64,000 nucleotides of DNA from Mycolicibacterium doricum (GCF_010728155.1 NZ_AP022605.1:3596001-3660000), one strand, 5' to 3'; shown: positions 18,515-27,083, numbered from the stretch's first letter. Notes: generated by a model not told the origin, from the letters alone. Program-made: numbers and translations.

Positions 18515-19813
18515 GTGAACCCGAATCGGCCGGAGAGCGGAGGGCCTGGCCCGCTCGGCGGCGGGAGGGGGCCGAACGCCCCGCCAGAGCCGTCGCAGGT
18601 GATCCGCCGCGCTCCCGGGCAGCGGCCGCCGCCGGCGTGGCCGCCGAATCCCCCGAGCCCCCCACCGCGTGTTCCGCCGCCGCGTGTTCCGCCGCCGGCG
18701 TGGGAGCAGCGTCTGCCCCCGCCGACGGCGCAGCCCCGTCGTCAGCCGCCGCCCCGGCCTCCCCAGTCTGCGCCACCGCCGCCGGTGCGCCCGCCCGCCA
18801 GTCCATTGGGGCGGTCCGTCCGTCCGTCTGTCGCGCCCGCCACCGCCAGGCCCCGCCGGAAACGGCACTGGGGCCGGATCGTCATGACCGTGCTGCTGGT
18901 CATGATGGTGTCGCTGATCGGCCTCACCGTCTGGGTCGACACGTCGCTGCGGCGCACTCCCGCGCTGGCCGCCTACCCGGACCGGCCCGCGGCCGGTCGC
19001 GGCACGACCTGGTTACTCGTCGGCTCCGACAGCCGCGCCGGCCTCGACGCCGAACAGCAGACCGAGCTGGCCACCGGCGGTGACGTCGGCAACGGGCGCA
19101 CCGACACGATCCTGGTGGTCCACCTGCCACGCCTGACCTCGAGCGCCCCGGCGACCATGGTGTCCATCCCACGGGACTCCTACGTGCCGATCCCGGGGTA
19201 CGGCGAGGACAAGATCAACGCCGCCTTCGCGCTGGGCGGGGCGCCGCTGCTCGCCCAGACCGTCGAGCAGGCCACAGGTCTGCGGCTCGACCACTACGCC
19301 GAGGTCGGGTTCGACGGGTTTGCCTCGGTCGTCGACGCCGTCGGCGGCGTCACCATGTGCCCCGCGGAACCCATGAGCGATCCGCTGGCCGGCATCGACC
19401 TACCGGCCGGATGCCAGGAGCTCGACGGGCGCAACGCGCTGGGATTCGTCCGTACCCGCGCCACCCCGCGGGCCGATCTCGACCGGATGACCCATCAGCG
19501 GGAGTTCGTGTCGGCGCTCCTGCACCGCGCCGCCAGCCCTGCGGTCCTGCTCAACCCGCTGCGCTGGTATCCGGTGGCGCGGGCGGTCGGCGGCGCACTG
19601 ACCGTCGACACCGGTGCACACGTGTGGGATCTCGCTCGCCTCGGCTGGGCGTTGCGCGGTGACCTGACCACCACGACGGTGCCTATCGGGGAGTTCACCA
19701 GCGCCGGCTCCGGCGCCGTCGTGGTGTGGGACAGCGATGCCGCCGGACGCCTCTTCGACGCGTTGGCCACCGACAAGCCCATCCCGGCCGACGTGCTCGA
19801 CACTCCTGCTTAG
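18515..19813 (+). CDS. LytR-CpsA-Psr (LCP) family wall-polymer ligase
   Basis: LCP enzymes transfer lipid-linked polymers to peptidoglycan outside the membrane; in mycobacteria they attach arabinogalactan. The 432-residue product has a 110-residue Pro-rich cytoplasmic N-terminus, one transmembrane helix (IVMTVLLVMMVSLIGLTVWV, about 123-142), then the LCP domain with GRTDTILVVHL, SIPRDSYVPIPGYGEDKINAAF cut by known conserved Arg/Asp positions, and RTRATPRADLDRMTHQREF. GTG 18515 was used. As I recall, the M. tuberculosis gene in this position, Rv3840, is much shorter, so this full-length form may be the ancestral one. Confidence 0.9.
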   Translation: MNPNRPESGGPGPLGGGRGPNAPPEPSQVIRRAPGQRPPPAWPPNPPSPPPRVPPPRVPPPAWEQRLPPPTAQPRRQPPPRPPQSAPPPPVRPPASPLGRSVRPSVAPATARPRRKRHWGRIVMTVLLVMMVSLIGLTVWVDTSLRRTPALAAYPDRPAAGRGTTWLLVGSDSRAGLDAEQQTELATGGDVGNGRTDTILVVHLPRLTSSAPATMVSIPRDSYVPIPGYGEDKINAAFALGGAPLLAQTVEQATGLRLDHYAEVGFDGFASVVDAVGGVTMCPAEPMSDPLAGIDLPAGCQELDGRNALGFVRTRATPRADLDRMTHQREFVSALLHRAASPAVLLNPLRWYPVARAVGGALTVDTGAHVWDLARLGWALRGDLTTTTVPIGEFTSAGSGAVVVWDSDAAGRLFDALATDKPIPADVLDTPA

Positions 19814-19831
19814 GAGACCGCCGCCCAAGCT

Positions 19832-20662
19832 TCAGCGATCGGTGCCTGCCGCGCCGGTCAACCCGTTCTGCAGCCAGTCCTTGGTCCGGCCGGGGTGGTT
19901 CGTCGCCAACCAGGCCACGCCGAGATCGCGGCAGTAGCGCACGTCCTCGTAGTGGTCGACCGTCCAGCAGTACAGCGCCCTGCCCTGGGCGGCCGCCCGG
20001 TCGACGAGCTCGGGGTGTTCGCGCAGCGTCATGATCGACGGCCCCACCGCTGTCGCACCTACGGTCGTCGCGGCGCTGCCGCCGAGATAGCGCGACGTCT
20101 CGCCGAGCAGCACGGTCGGGAGCATCGGCGCGGCGCGGCGGATCCGCCACACCGCGGCAGCGGAGAACGACATCACGACCGCCCTCGAGAGGTCGGCCGA
20201 GGCCGGTGTCGCGATGCCGAACCGGTGCAGCAGCGCGAGCACCTTGCTCTCCACGAGCGCCCCGTAGCGGACCGGGTGTTTCGTCTCGATGAACAACTTC
20301 ACCGGCCGGTGCCAGTCCAGAACCAGTTCCACCAGCCGCTCAAGCGTCAGCAGATCCGTGATGTCGGGGCCCGCATCCGGTCCTGAACTGGCGTGCCAGG
20401 ACCCGAAGTCGAGCTCCCGCAACTCGGCCAGCGTCATCTCGCTGACCACGCCGGTGCCCGACGAGGTCCGGTCGACGCGCCGGTCGTGTAGGCACACCAG
20501 ATGGCCGTCGCGGGTCAGCCGGACATCGCACTCGACTCCGTCCGCACCCTCATCGAGGGCCAGTTGGTAAGCCGCCAGTGTGTGTTCGGGCCGGTCGGCC
20601 GAAGCCCCTCGGTGCGCGACGACGAACGGATGACTGCCGACCGCGCCGTCATCCGTCTTCAT
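19832..20662 (-). CDS. glpQ1: Glycerophosphodiester phosphodiesterase
   Basis: Hydrolyses glycerophosphodiesters to glycerol-3-phosphate and an alcohol. The 276-residue product shows the GDPD TIM-barrel motifs: VAHRGASADRPEHTLAAY at the N-terminus (catalytic His-Arg-Gly and Glu), then GVECDVRLTRDGHLVCLHD (metal Glu/Asp and second catalytic His), and the C-terminal WTVDHYEDVRYC. There is no signal peptide, so it recycles internal phospholipid breakdown products. ATG 20662 lies 5 bp after the stop of the DUF4328 gene; an upstream in-frame start would overlap that gene. It is the Rv3842c counterpart and converges with the LCP gene 18 bp away. Confidence 0.92.
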   Translation of the reverse strand: MKTDDGAVGSHPFVVAHRGASADRPEHTLAAYQLALDEGADGVECDVRLTRDGHLVCLHDRRVDRTSSGTGVVSEMTLAELRELDFGSWHASSGPDAGPDITDLLTLERLVELVLDWHRPVKLFIETKHPVRYGALVESKVLALLHRFGIATPASADLSRAVVMSFSAAAVWRIRRAAPMLPTVLLGETSRYLGGSAATTVGATAVGPSIMTLREHPELVDRAAAQGRALYCWTVDHYEDVRYCRDLGVAWLATNHPGRTKDWLQNGLTGAAGTDR

Positions 20663-20667
20663 GAGGC

Positions 20668-21693
20668 CTATGCTGCCGGGTTTTGCCCGCTGCACTCAAC
20701 CGGACGAGCCGATTGGCCGTCAGGCTGCGCGGCCGGCGCATCATCGGGCACCATCACCCACCGGTGGACAGGTCGCGACGCCGGCGCCTGGTCGAACCCC
20801 GACACCACCCGGTACGCGACCAGCAGCGCGGCCAGCGCCATCAAGTAGGCGATCGTCGTGACCATGGTGTTGTCGGCGATGCCCTGCGGGTCCGTGGCGA
20901 AGCTGGTGGCGATCGAGAACACCGAGACCACGGTGCTGAGCACCCACAGGATCCACCACACGATGATCGGCTTGCGCAGCGTCGACATCCGGCTCTCGAC
21001 CCCGGCCAGTTCCAGCACGTACACCGGCGCGAAGAACAGATTCACGAACGGCACCAGGCATCCCAGCCGCAGACGCAGCGCGTCCCGAGGATCCGACTGT
21101 CCGTGGTACCCGTAGGCCGCGCCGCGGCGCGCGATCAGCCAGTTGGTCATCAGCACGATGCTGCCGACCACCAGGAAGGCCGCCACGACGCTCAACGCGA
21201 CCCCCAGCCACGTCGCCACACCGGCCACAATCGGGCTGAGCAGTACGGTGCGGTTGATCAACAGCAGCAGATATCGAAGCGCGTGCATCGCGGCCGCGGC
21301 GCCGAGCACCCCCATGGTGATGAGCAGGGTCATACGGACCGCGGAGCCCGACGGACCGGTACGCGTCTGGGTCGCCGACGGGTCGACGGTGTCGAAGTGC
21401 TCGACGAGGCCCCACCGCGGGATCGTCGGATAGCGCGGCGTCGGGCCGAGCGGTCGGCGCCGCGCACGGGGTGGAGGCGGCGCACCGGGTCGCACGGCGA
21501 TCCAGCGGTAGCCGGCCGGCAGACGCGGCGGGGCGCCGGCGCTGCCTGGGCGGGCCTGACGCGCGCTCCACTCGGCACCCGGTGTGGGCGGCGCGGACGG
21601 CGCCATCAACGTGCCCTGGCACCGGGGACACACCTGCCGCTCGCGGTCGCGCACGTTCCACCGCGTTCCGCAGCGGGAACACACCTGGATCAT
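20668..21693 (-). CDS. DUF4328 membrane protein with N-terminal zinc ribbon
   Basis: A 341-residue protein, the Rv3843c type. The N-terminus is a small zinc-ribbon-like element with two CxxC pairs (VCSRCGTRWN and VCPRCQGT, about residues 4-25), followed by a Pro/Arg-rich linker. Four or more transmembrane helices between residues about 120 and 310 form the DUF4328 domain, with GCLVPFVNLFFAP and IIVWWILWVLS as its typical segments. Function unknown. It is the first gene of the unit with glpQ1. Confidence 0.88.
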   Translation of the reverse strand: MIQVCSRCGTRWNVRDRERQVCPRCQGTLMAPSAPPTPGAEWSARQARPGSAGAPPRLPAGYRWIAVRPGAPPPPRARRRPLGPTPRYPTIPRWGLVEHFDTVDPSATQTRTGPSGSAVRMTLLITMGVLGAAAAMHALRYLLLLINRTVLLSPIVAGVATWLGVALSVVAAFLVVGSIVLMTNWLIARRGAAYGYHGQSDPRDALRLRLGCLVPFVNLFFAPVYVLELAGVESRMSTLRKPIIVWWILWVLSTVVSVFSIATSFATDPQGIADNTMVTTIAYLMALAALLVAYRVVSGFDQAPASRPVHRWVMVPDDAPAAQPDGQSARPVECSGQNPAA

Positions 21694-21735
21694 CCGACCA
21701 GCCTAGCGGCGCTGGTCACGCGTTCCCTGCGCCAC

Positions 21736-21834
21736 TCATTGGGAGCGGCCGCCGGCGTGGCACATCACGTAGACAGTGGCCTCAGGGTCGACCGCGGCGG
21801 CCACGTCGGCCTGTGTCACCTCGACGTCGTCCAT
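21736..21834 (-). pseudogene. Rhodanese-domain relic
   Basis: Reading leftward from the ATG at 21832-21834, 32 codons encode a fragment ending DPEATVYVMCHAGGRSQ before a TGA. CHAGGRS is the active-site loop of single-domain rhodaneses, and the codons after the stop (VAQ) continue the usual helix, as if a Trp codon had become TGA. The first two thirds and the last quarter of the domain are missing. It is probably a gene remnant and not a small functional protein. Confidence 0.6.
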
Positions 21835-21897
21835 GCGTCTCATGCCGTCACGCCGCCGTCCACCCGGCGTATGTCTCTGCGGACAGCAATGGTGGAT

Positions 21898-21928
21898 TTA
21901 TCCACAGTTTCCACAGCTTCATCCACAG
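21898..21928. other. Cluster of DnaA-box-like sequences
   Basis: A perfect DnaA box, TTATCCACA, lies at 21898-21906 and is followed within 22 bases by two near repeats (TTTCCACAG and CATCCACAG). The stretch is AT-rich for this genome and intergenic. Nothing else here resembles an origin, so it is recorded as a motif cluster only. Confidence 0.5.
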
Positions 21929-22283
21929 GTCCTGTTCGCATCCGAGCGGATAAGCGCAAGTCGTGTGGTGCGCTTGCTTATCGAAATTGTGCATAGCGCC
22001 GCCTACAGGCAAAGGTCACATGCCGGTAACGAAACCGCCGAGCGAAATGCTTAAGGCTGCTAATCGAGCTTCTGGGCCGACGCCTACGGGCGGTGGTGGA
22101 GTGAACGCGCGGTCGCCCGGGCCGGCCGGGTGCCAGTTGACGTCGGCGGACCACCCGCCGCCACCCCGCGCTCACCCGATTTCGCTCCGCGGTCGCCGAC
22201 CGGTTACGATCGGCGTCACAGGGCTGGCGTGTGATTGATATCACTGGGGGTTTGAATTTGTTCGTGCAGGCCAGGGGCCACTG
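21929..22283. other. Intergenic stretch without a convincing gene
   Basis: About 350 bases between the DnaA-box-like cluster and the small membrane protein gene. The frames that are open have poor codon usage and no start with a ribosome binding site. An imperfect inverted repeat (GATAAGCGCA ... TGCGCTTGCTTATC, about 21948-21980) and the short palindrome TGATATCA near 22235 are visible. A promoter for the downstream genes is likely here but cannot be placed. Confidence 0.5.
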
Positions 22284-22442
22284 ATGGCGTCTCACTCAAT
22301 GGGAAGCAGTTCGGCCATGCCGCCGTCGGAGTGGCAGACGTCGGCCAGCGTCTACGCCCGCAGCCAACTGATGGCGTGTCTGCGCGCGGGAGTCATCGCC
22401 TTGGTTCTGCTCGCCATCCTCGCGTTGATGGTCCTGTTCTGA
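22284..22442 (+). CDS. Small single-pass membrane protein
   Basis: A 52-residue ORF: a hydrophilic N-terminus (MASHSMGSSSAMPPSEW) followed by one C-terminal transmembrane helix (AGVIALVLLAILALMVLF), which would be tail-anchored. AGGGG sits seven bases before the ATG. Codon third positions are GC-rich as in neighbouring genes. It lies 126 bp upstream of sodA on the same strand. I do not recognise a family. Confidence 0.6.
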   Translation: MASHSMGSSSAMPPSEWQTSASVYARSQLMACLRAGVIALVLLAILALMVLF

Positions 22443-22568
22443 AGGCCTCGTAGTCGGGTATTGGTGTGGGCGGACGCGCGTCCTTGCGATGTGCGCTGCT
22501 ATGGAGCAAGGTTGACATCGATGTCGAGGATGTCGAGCTCCATCAATCACTGCTGAGGAAGGAATCTT

Positions 22569-23192
22569 GTGGCTGAATACACCTTGCCCGATCTTGATTA
22601 CGATTACGGCGCGCTCGAACCGCACATCTCGGGGCAGATCAACGAGCTCCACCACAGCAAACACCACGCGACGTACGTGAAGGGGGCGAACGACGCCCTG
22701 TCGAAGTTGGCGGAGGCGCGGGAGTCCGGGGACCACTCCGCGATCTTCCTCAATGAGAAGAACCTGGCCTTCCACCTCGGTGGCCACGTGAACCACACCA
22801 TCTGGTGGAAGAACCTCTCGCCCAACGGTGGCGACAATCCGACCGGTGAGCTGGCGGCCGCGATCGACGACGCGTTCGGTTCATTCGACAGCTTCCGCGC
22901 ACAGTTCACCGCCGCGGCCAACGGACTGCAGGGTTCCGGCTGGGCGGTGCTCGGTTACGACACACTGGGCCAGAAGCTGCTGACCTTCCAACTGTTCGAT
23001 CAGCAGGGCAACGTCCCGCTGGGCATCATCCCGCTGCTGCAGGTCGACATGTGGGAGCACGCGTACTACCTGCAGTACAAGAACGTGAAGGCCGACTACG
23101 TGAAAGCGTTCTGGAACGTCGTCAACTGGGACGACGTGCAGAGCCGTTTCACCAAGGCCACCAACTCGGCCAGCGGCATCATCGTCGGCTGA
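22569..23192 (+). CDS. sodA: Superoxide dismutase [Fe/Mn]
   Basis: Dismutates superoxide. SodA of mycobacteria is abundant and exported without a classical signal peptide. The 207-residue product has the metal ligands at H28, H76, D160 and H164 (in [15 protein letters not shown] and [11 protein letters not shown]). Residue 145 is Gln (FDQQGN), whereas the M. tuberculosis iron enzyme has His there; Gln at this site is typical of the manganese form, so Mn is the likelier cofactor. GTG 22569 follows GAGGAAGG. A strong hairpin terminator follows the gene. Confidence 0.96.
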   Translation: MAEYTLPDLDYDYGALEPHISGQINELHHSKHHATYVKGANDALSKLAEARESGDHSAIFLNEKNLAFHLGGHVNHTIWWKNLSPNGGDNPTGELAAAIDDAFGSFDSFRAQFTAAANGLQGSGWAVLGYDTLGQKLLTFQLFDQQGNVPLGIIPLLQVDMWEHAYYLQYKNVKADYVKAFWNVVNWDDVQSRFTKATNSASGIIVG

Positions 23193-23217
23193 CACCGGTC
23201 ACCGCCAGACCCATACG

Positions 23218-23253
23218 AGGGGGTGGGGCGCGGGATTCCGCGCGCCACCCCCT
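23218..23253 (+). terminator. Strong hairpin terminator after sodA
   Basis: The arms AGGGGGTGGGGCGCGG (from 23218) and CCGCGCGCCACCCCCT (ending 23253) pair around a short ATT loop, 26 bp after the sodA stop, followed by a moderately T-rich tail (GTTCGTCTTCT). Confidence 0.8.
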
Positions 23254-23382
23254 GTTCGTCTTCTGGGATACACCAGCCGTTAGCACTCGTGTGGGCTTGT
23301 GTGCCAGTACGCCACTACAGCATCCTGTTTCACACGACCCACAGGCGTGTCGGTCCGCGAACACCGATGCCTCGGAGGCGAT

Positions 23383-23916
23383 ATGGAGACAGGGTCCGGT
23401 CGGGCGATCGAGATCGCGCCCTTTCATTCCGGCGGTTCACTCAAAGGCTTCGTCGTGTCGGGGCGCTGGCCCGACTCGACCAAGGAGTGGGCGCAGTTGC
23501 TGACGGTCGCCGTCCGCGTTGCGTCACTGCCCGGATTGCTCTCGACGACAACGATATTCGGTGTGCGCGAGGAGTTACCCGACGAGCCGGAACCGGGCAC
23601 CGTCGGGCTGGTGCTCGCCGAGGGCACCGTCGTCGGGGACGCCGCCGTGCCGCCCGGCTACTTCGCCGAGCGCCAACCACCCGCCCTGCTGATGCTGCAT
23701 CCGCCGTCGGAGACCACCCCGTCGCTGCCGGAATGCAGCGGGGCCGCATCAGGCTGTGTCCTCCTGCCGGGCCTGCCGCATCTGGGGCTCGAGCACCGGG
23801 CAGCCTGGGTGGAGGCGGAATCCGACGGGACCGTCACTTCGATGGTCAGCCGTGTCGGAGTCGACCCCATCAGCCATCCCGACACCGCGGTGCTGGCCAT
23901 GCTGCTCGTCGCGTGA
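23383..23916 (+). CDS. Conserved hypothetical protein (Rv3847-like)
   Basis: A 177-residue protein of the same length as Rv3847. ATG 23383 follows CGGAGGCG. There is no signal peptide or membrane helix. The sequence alternates beta-like segments (GFVVSGRWP, GTVGLVLAEGTVVGD, CVLLPGLPHLGLEH) with Pro-rich loops, and a C-terminal hydrophobic stretch (TAVLAMLLVA) closes the protein. No motif suggests activity. I recognise it only by synteny with the sodA region. Confidence 0.8.
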   Translation: METGSGRAIEIAPFHSGGSLKGFVVSGRWPDSTKEWAQLLTVAVRVASLPGLLSTTTIFGVREELPDEPEPGTVGLVLAEGTVVGDAAVPPGYFAERQPPALLMLHPPSETTPSLPECSGAASGCVLLPGLPHLGLEHRAAWVEAESDGTVTSMVSRVGVDPISHPDTAVLAMLLVA

Positions 23917-24018
23917 AGGGCCCGTAACCTGAGAAGACGAGCTACCGAAGCCGAGAATACGGCCGCCCGAACCCGGCTCTGACGCTGGCGCACCGGAGAA
24001 GCCGCCGCTATGGTCGAA

Positions 24019-24126
24019 GGCGTCAGCGAAGGGGAGTAGCCCCGAATCGTCGTGTCGACATACTGGCCCACGTGGCCCGGCCGGCGAACCGCACCCTCGG
24101 TGGGCGAGACCTTCGACTCAGACGCC
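24019..24126 (+). promoter_or_regulatory. yybP-ykoY manganese riboswitch
   Basis: The conserved elements of this riboswitch class appear in order: AAGGGGAGTAGC at 24029-24040, CGTCGTG...ACATAC at 24048-24063, GCCGGCGAACCGC near 24080, and the terminal GGGCGAGACCTTCGAC at 24102-24116. The closing P1 stem is exact: GGCGTC at 24019-24024 pairs with GACGCC at 24121-24126. This class binds Mn(II) and turns on Mn exporters. It ends 46 bp before a TMEM165/GDT1 gene, a family often controlled by it. Recognised by eye; a covariance-model search was not run. Confidence 0.9.
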
Positions 24127-24172
24127 GCGCGCATTAGGCGTACGCACGGCGACGTGTCGAAAGGTGTGCGTG

Positions 24173-24877
24173 ATGCTCGGCGCTGTTTTGGTCAGCCTCG
24201 CGGTGGTTTTCGTCGCCGAACTCGGCGACAAATCACAGCTCATCACGATGACCTACGCGCTGCGGCACCGCTGGTGGGTAGTGTTGTCCGGGGTCGGTAT
24301 CGCCGCGGTACTCGTGCACGGGCTGTCGGTGGCGATCGGCCACTTCCTCGGGGTGACGCTGCCCGAGAAGCCCATCGCATTCGCCGCGGCCATCGCCTTC
24401 CTGTTGTTCGCGGCGTGGACCTGGCGCGAGGGACGCAACGCCGGCGACGAGGACGTGCGGGTGGCCGAACCCCGATTCGCCGTTCCCGCCATCGTCTCGT
24501 CGTTCGTGCTCGCCGAACTGGGCGACAAGACCATGCTGGCGACGGTGGCGCTGGCCAGCGACCGCGATGCCATCGGCGTCTGGATCGGCGCGACCGTGGG
24601 CATGGTGCTCGCCGACGGCGTTGCCATCGTCGTCGGCGCAATGCTGCACAAGCGGCTGCCCGAGGGGTTTCTGCACGCGGTGGCGAGCGTGCTGTTCCTT
24701 ATGTTCGGCCTTTGGATGCTCTTCGACGCCGCGCTCGGTTGGCGGGCCGTGGCACTGGCCGGGATCGGTGGGGTGGCGGTGGCCGCAGTGCTGGTCGCCG
24801 TGGCGCGGACCGTACGCGCCAGGCGGGACCGTGCCACCTCCACGGCGCCTCGCGAAACGTCGTCCGACCCCGTCTGA
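24173..24877 (+). CDS. TMEM165/GDT1 (UPF0016) family cation transporter, probable Mn exporter
   Basis: A 234-residue membrane protein built from two homologous halves, each opening with the family signature: AELGDKSQLITMT near residue 14 and AELGDKTMLATVALA near residue 115. The two acidic motifs face each other in the membrane and form the cation site. Family members export Mn(II) (and exchange Ca(II)/H+ in eukaryotes). ATG 24173 was used; GTG 24164 is also in frame, and AAAGG lies before both. The manganese riboswitch immediately upstream supports Mn export as the role, induced when cellular Mn rises. Confidence 0.92.
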   Translation: MLGAVLVSLAVVFVAELGDKSQLITMTYALRHRWWVVLSGVGIAAVLVHGLSVAIGHFLGVTLPEKPIAFAAAIAFLLFAAWTWREGRNAGDEDVRVAEPRFAVPAIVSSFVLAELGDKTMLATVALASDRDAIGVWIGATVGMVLADGVAIVVGAMLHKRLPEGFLHAVASVLFLMFGLWMLFDAALGWRAVALAGIGGVAVAAVLVAVARTVRARRDRATSTAPRETSSDPV

Positions 24878-25282
24878 GCTGCGCCTGGCTATCTTCTGCC
24901 GATGGCCGATCACCGTCCGTCAGCGGTGGCGTGCACTCCTACCTCGCCCTTTGTCGGTGCGACGTGCCGTCGGCAAACGCGTGACTTCGTCACGAGTGCG
25001 GCACTGACCGGCCCGGTCGGTTGACACCGCGATTGCTGGGAGCCACCTGAGAGACGCTCCAGCACAGGGGATGCTACGGGACCGTTATTATTTGCTTACT
25101 ATCATCGCTGAATAGGGGATACAACCGAAGAACCCGCAGATCATGGGGGTTCGGTGCCCACGCAAGCGCGCTGACACGCACATTTGGGTGGTTTGCACTT
25201 GGTTGTAGGTATAACTCTCGCTACGATGGTCAGCAAACGCGCCGCCCTTTAGCCCGCTCGTCACCATATGGAGGTCAATCCG
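24878..25282 (+). promoter_or_regulatory. Long AT-richer leader and promoter region of espR
   Basis: Four hundred bases with no gene. The composition drops to locally AT-rich stretches (TTATTATTTGCTTACTATCAT at 25085-25105 is the clearest, suited to a promoter), and an imperfect hairpin (CCGAAGAACCC / GGGGGTTCGG, about 25126-25155) follows. In M. tuberculosis EspR binds far upstream of its own and other genes, so regulatory sites are expected here, but I cannot place them individually. Confidence 0.55.
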
Positions 25283-25681
25283 ATGAGCAAGACGTTCGCC
25301 GCACGGCTGAACCGACTATTCGACACGGTTTATCCGCCAGGCCGGGGACCGCACACGTCCGCCGAAGTCATCGGTGCGCTGAAGGCCGAGGGCATCACGA
25401 TGTCTGCGCCATACCTCTCCCAGCTGCGTTCAGGCAACCGAACGAACCCCTCGCAGGCCACCATGGCGGCCCTGGCCAACTTCTTCCGGATCAAGCCGGC
25501 GTACTTCACCGACGACGAGTACTACGAGAAACTCGACAAGGAACTCACCTGGCTGGCCAACATGCGGGATGAAGGCGTCCGCCGGATCGCCTCGCGTTCG
25601 GTCGGGTTGTCGCCCGAAGCGCAAAAGGACATCGTGGCCAAGGTCGACGAACTGCGGCGCAAGGAACACCTCGACGACTGA
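25283..25681 (+). CDS. espR: Nucleoid-associated regulator EspR
   Basis: A 132-residue DNA-binding protein, the exact length of M. tuberculosis EspR. The N-terminal helix-turn-helix (SAPYLSQLRSGNRTNPS, about residues 46-62) is followed by the C-terminal dimerisation helices (YYEKLDKELTWL to VDELRRKEHLDD). EspR binds many loci as a dimer of dimers, bridges DNA and regulates ESX-1 secretion and cell-wall genes. ATG 25283 has GGAGGT ten bases upstream and gives MSKTFAARLNRLFDTVYPP, the known N-terminus. Confidence 0.95.
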   Translation: MSKTFAARLNRLFDTVYPPGRGPHTSAEVIGALKAEGITMSAPYLSQLRSGNRTNPSQATMAALANFFRIKPAYFTDDEYYEKLDKELTWLANMRDEGVRRIASRSVGLSPEAQKDIVAKVDELRRKEHLDD

Positions 25682-25884
25682 GGTCTTGTCGCGGCGGCGG
25701 TTGGCGAAGGGGGCGTTGTTTGCCTACGCTCCCGAGCTGGCACTTCCCCGGGGCGGTGCCCGCGTAGATGGATCGGGCGACGGGGCGCGGGCGTCGCCAG
25801 GCCCCACCCGACCGCTAGGGTTGGACTGCACCGATGCGGCCGCGCTCAGCGGCTGGGGAACCGAGGACCGGAGGGCAGCGGGGA

Positions 25885-26541
25885 ATGGGTTTGTTCAGGC
25901 GACGCAAAAGCCGTGCTACCCGCCGAGCCGAGGCGCGCGCGATCAAGGCCAAGGCCAAGCTGGAGGCCAGGCTCTCGGCAAAGAACGAGGCGCGTCGCTA
26001 CAAGTCCCAGGCGAAGGCCGAGGCGCGGGCGCTCAAGGCCCAGCTGCGCGCTCAGCGGGAAAGTGACCGGACCGCGCTCAAGGTCGCTGAGACGCAACTG
26101 CGGGCGGCCAGGGAGGGCAAGATCCTCTCCCCCGGCCGGATCCGTCGCACGCTGACCGTCGCCCGGCTGCTTGCCCCCATCGCGGTGCCGCTGGTCTACC
26201 GCGCGTCGGTGGCGGCCCGTGGCTTCGTCGACGAACGGCGAGCCGACCGGCTCGGGGTGCCGCTGAGCCAGCTCGGCCAGTTCTCCGGACACGGCGGTGA
26301 GCTGTCCGCGCGCATCTCCGGTGCGGAGCAGTCGGCTCGGCTGGTCGCCGAGAAGAAACCGAAGGACGCCGAAACCAAACGGTTCGTCGCCGCGATCACC
26401 GAGCGTCTCGGTGACCTGTCGGCGGCCGTCGCCGCCGCGGAGAACATGCCGACCGCGCGCCGGCGGGCCGCCCACGCCGCGATCGCGGAACAACTCGACG
26501 GGATCGACGCCGACCTGATGGCCCGTCTCGGCGTGGCCTGA
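25885..26541 (+). CDS. Conserved protein with basic coiled-coil N-terminus (Rv3850-like, DUF6474)
   Basis: A 218-residue protein, the same length as Rv3850. Residues 1-85 are a highly basic Ala/Arg/Lys helix (RRAEARAIKAKAKLEARL and similar) likely to form a coiled coil or bind nucleic acid. A short hydrophobic stretch (VARLLAPIAVPLVYRASVAA, about 95-115) may sit at the membrane, and the C-terminal half is a helical domain (AETKRFVAAITERLGDLSAA). ATG 25885 follows GGGGAA; 17 upstream codons are open but without a better start. Function unknown. Confidence 0.85.
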   Translation: MGLFRRRKSRATRRAEARAIKAKAKLEARLSAKNEARRYKSQAKAEARALKAQLRAQRESDRTALKVAETQLRAAREGKILSPGRIRRTLTVARLLAPIAVPLVYRASVAARGFVDERRADRLGVPLSQLGQFSGHGGELSARISGAEQSARLVAEKKPKDAETKRFVAAITERLGDLSAAVAAAENMPTARRRAAHAAIAEQLDGIDADLMARLGVA

Positions 26542-26558
26542 CACCGAGAGACCGTCAC

Positions 26559-27083
26559 ATGCAAGCACTCATATGCAGGTTGACTGCCGCGGTGGCGGCT
26601 GTGACCCTGGTCGCCCTCTCCCTGGTCGGAGCGGGCGTGACGTCGGCCCACGCGACGGTCATCGCCACCGATCCCGCCGACGGCGCGCCGGTAGCCGAGG
26701 CGCCGGCACGGGTGAGCGCGACCTTCAGCGAGGCCATGCAGCCTGCGTTCGCAGCGATGACCGTCGTGGGTCCCGACGGAAACCTCTGGTCGACGGGCGC
26801 CCCGCAGGTGCAGGACACGGTCGTGTCGGTGAACCTGCGGCCGCTGGGCCCGGCGGGCGTCTACACCGTCAACTACCGCGCGACATCCGCCGACGGTCAC
26901 GTCGTCACGGGGTCGTGGACTTTCGAGCTCACCGCCGGCGGCACCGGGACGCCCGGGCCGTCGGCCGCTGCGGACGCGCCCCCGGTCGCGCCGGCCGAGG
27001 ATCCGCCGGTATGGCCGTTCATCGTCGGTGCCTGTGTTGCCGTGGGGGCAGCTGCGCTGTGGACGGCGCGACGCCGTACGTGA
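26559..27083 (+). CDS. Exported CopC-domain protein with C-terminal membrane anchor
   Basis: A 174-residue protein: signal peptide (VAAVTLVALSLVGAGVTSAHA, residues about 13-32), then a CopC-like beta-sandwich domain that begins right after cleavage at the conserved His (AHATVIATDPADGAPV) and continues through FSEAMQPAF and YRATSADGHVVTGSWTFEL. A Pro/Ala linker follows, and a final transmembrane helix (WPFIVGACVAVGAAALW) with a basic tail. CopC proteins bind Cu(II) with an N-terminal His and a C-terminal HG(H)V motif, both visible here (SADGHVVTG). No CopD partner was found next to it. Confidence 0.87.
   Translation: MQALICRLTAAVAAVTLVALSLVGAGVTSAHATVIATDPADGAPVAEAPARVSATFSEAMQPAFAAMTVVGPDGNLWSTGAPQVQDTVVSVNLRPLGPAGVYTVNYRATSADGHVVTGSWTFELTAGGTGTPGPSAAADAPPVAPAEDPPVWPFIVGACVAVGAAALWTARRRT

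Noticed and set aside
21898..21928. Replication origin (oriC)
   Set aside because: DnaA-like boxes are few, and no dnaA/dnaN or AT-rich unwinding region is nearby.
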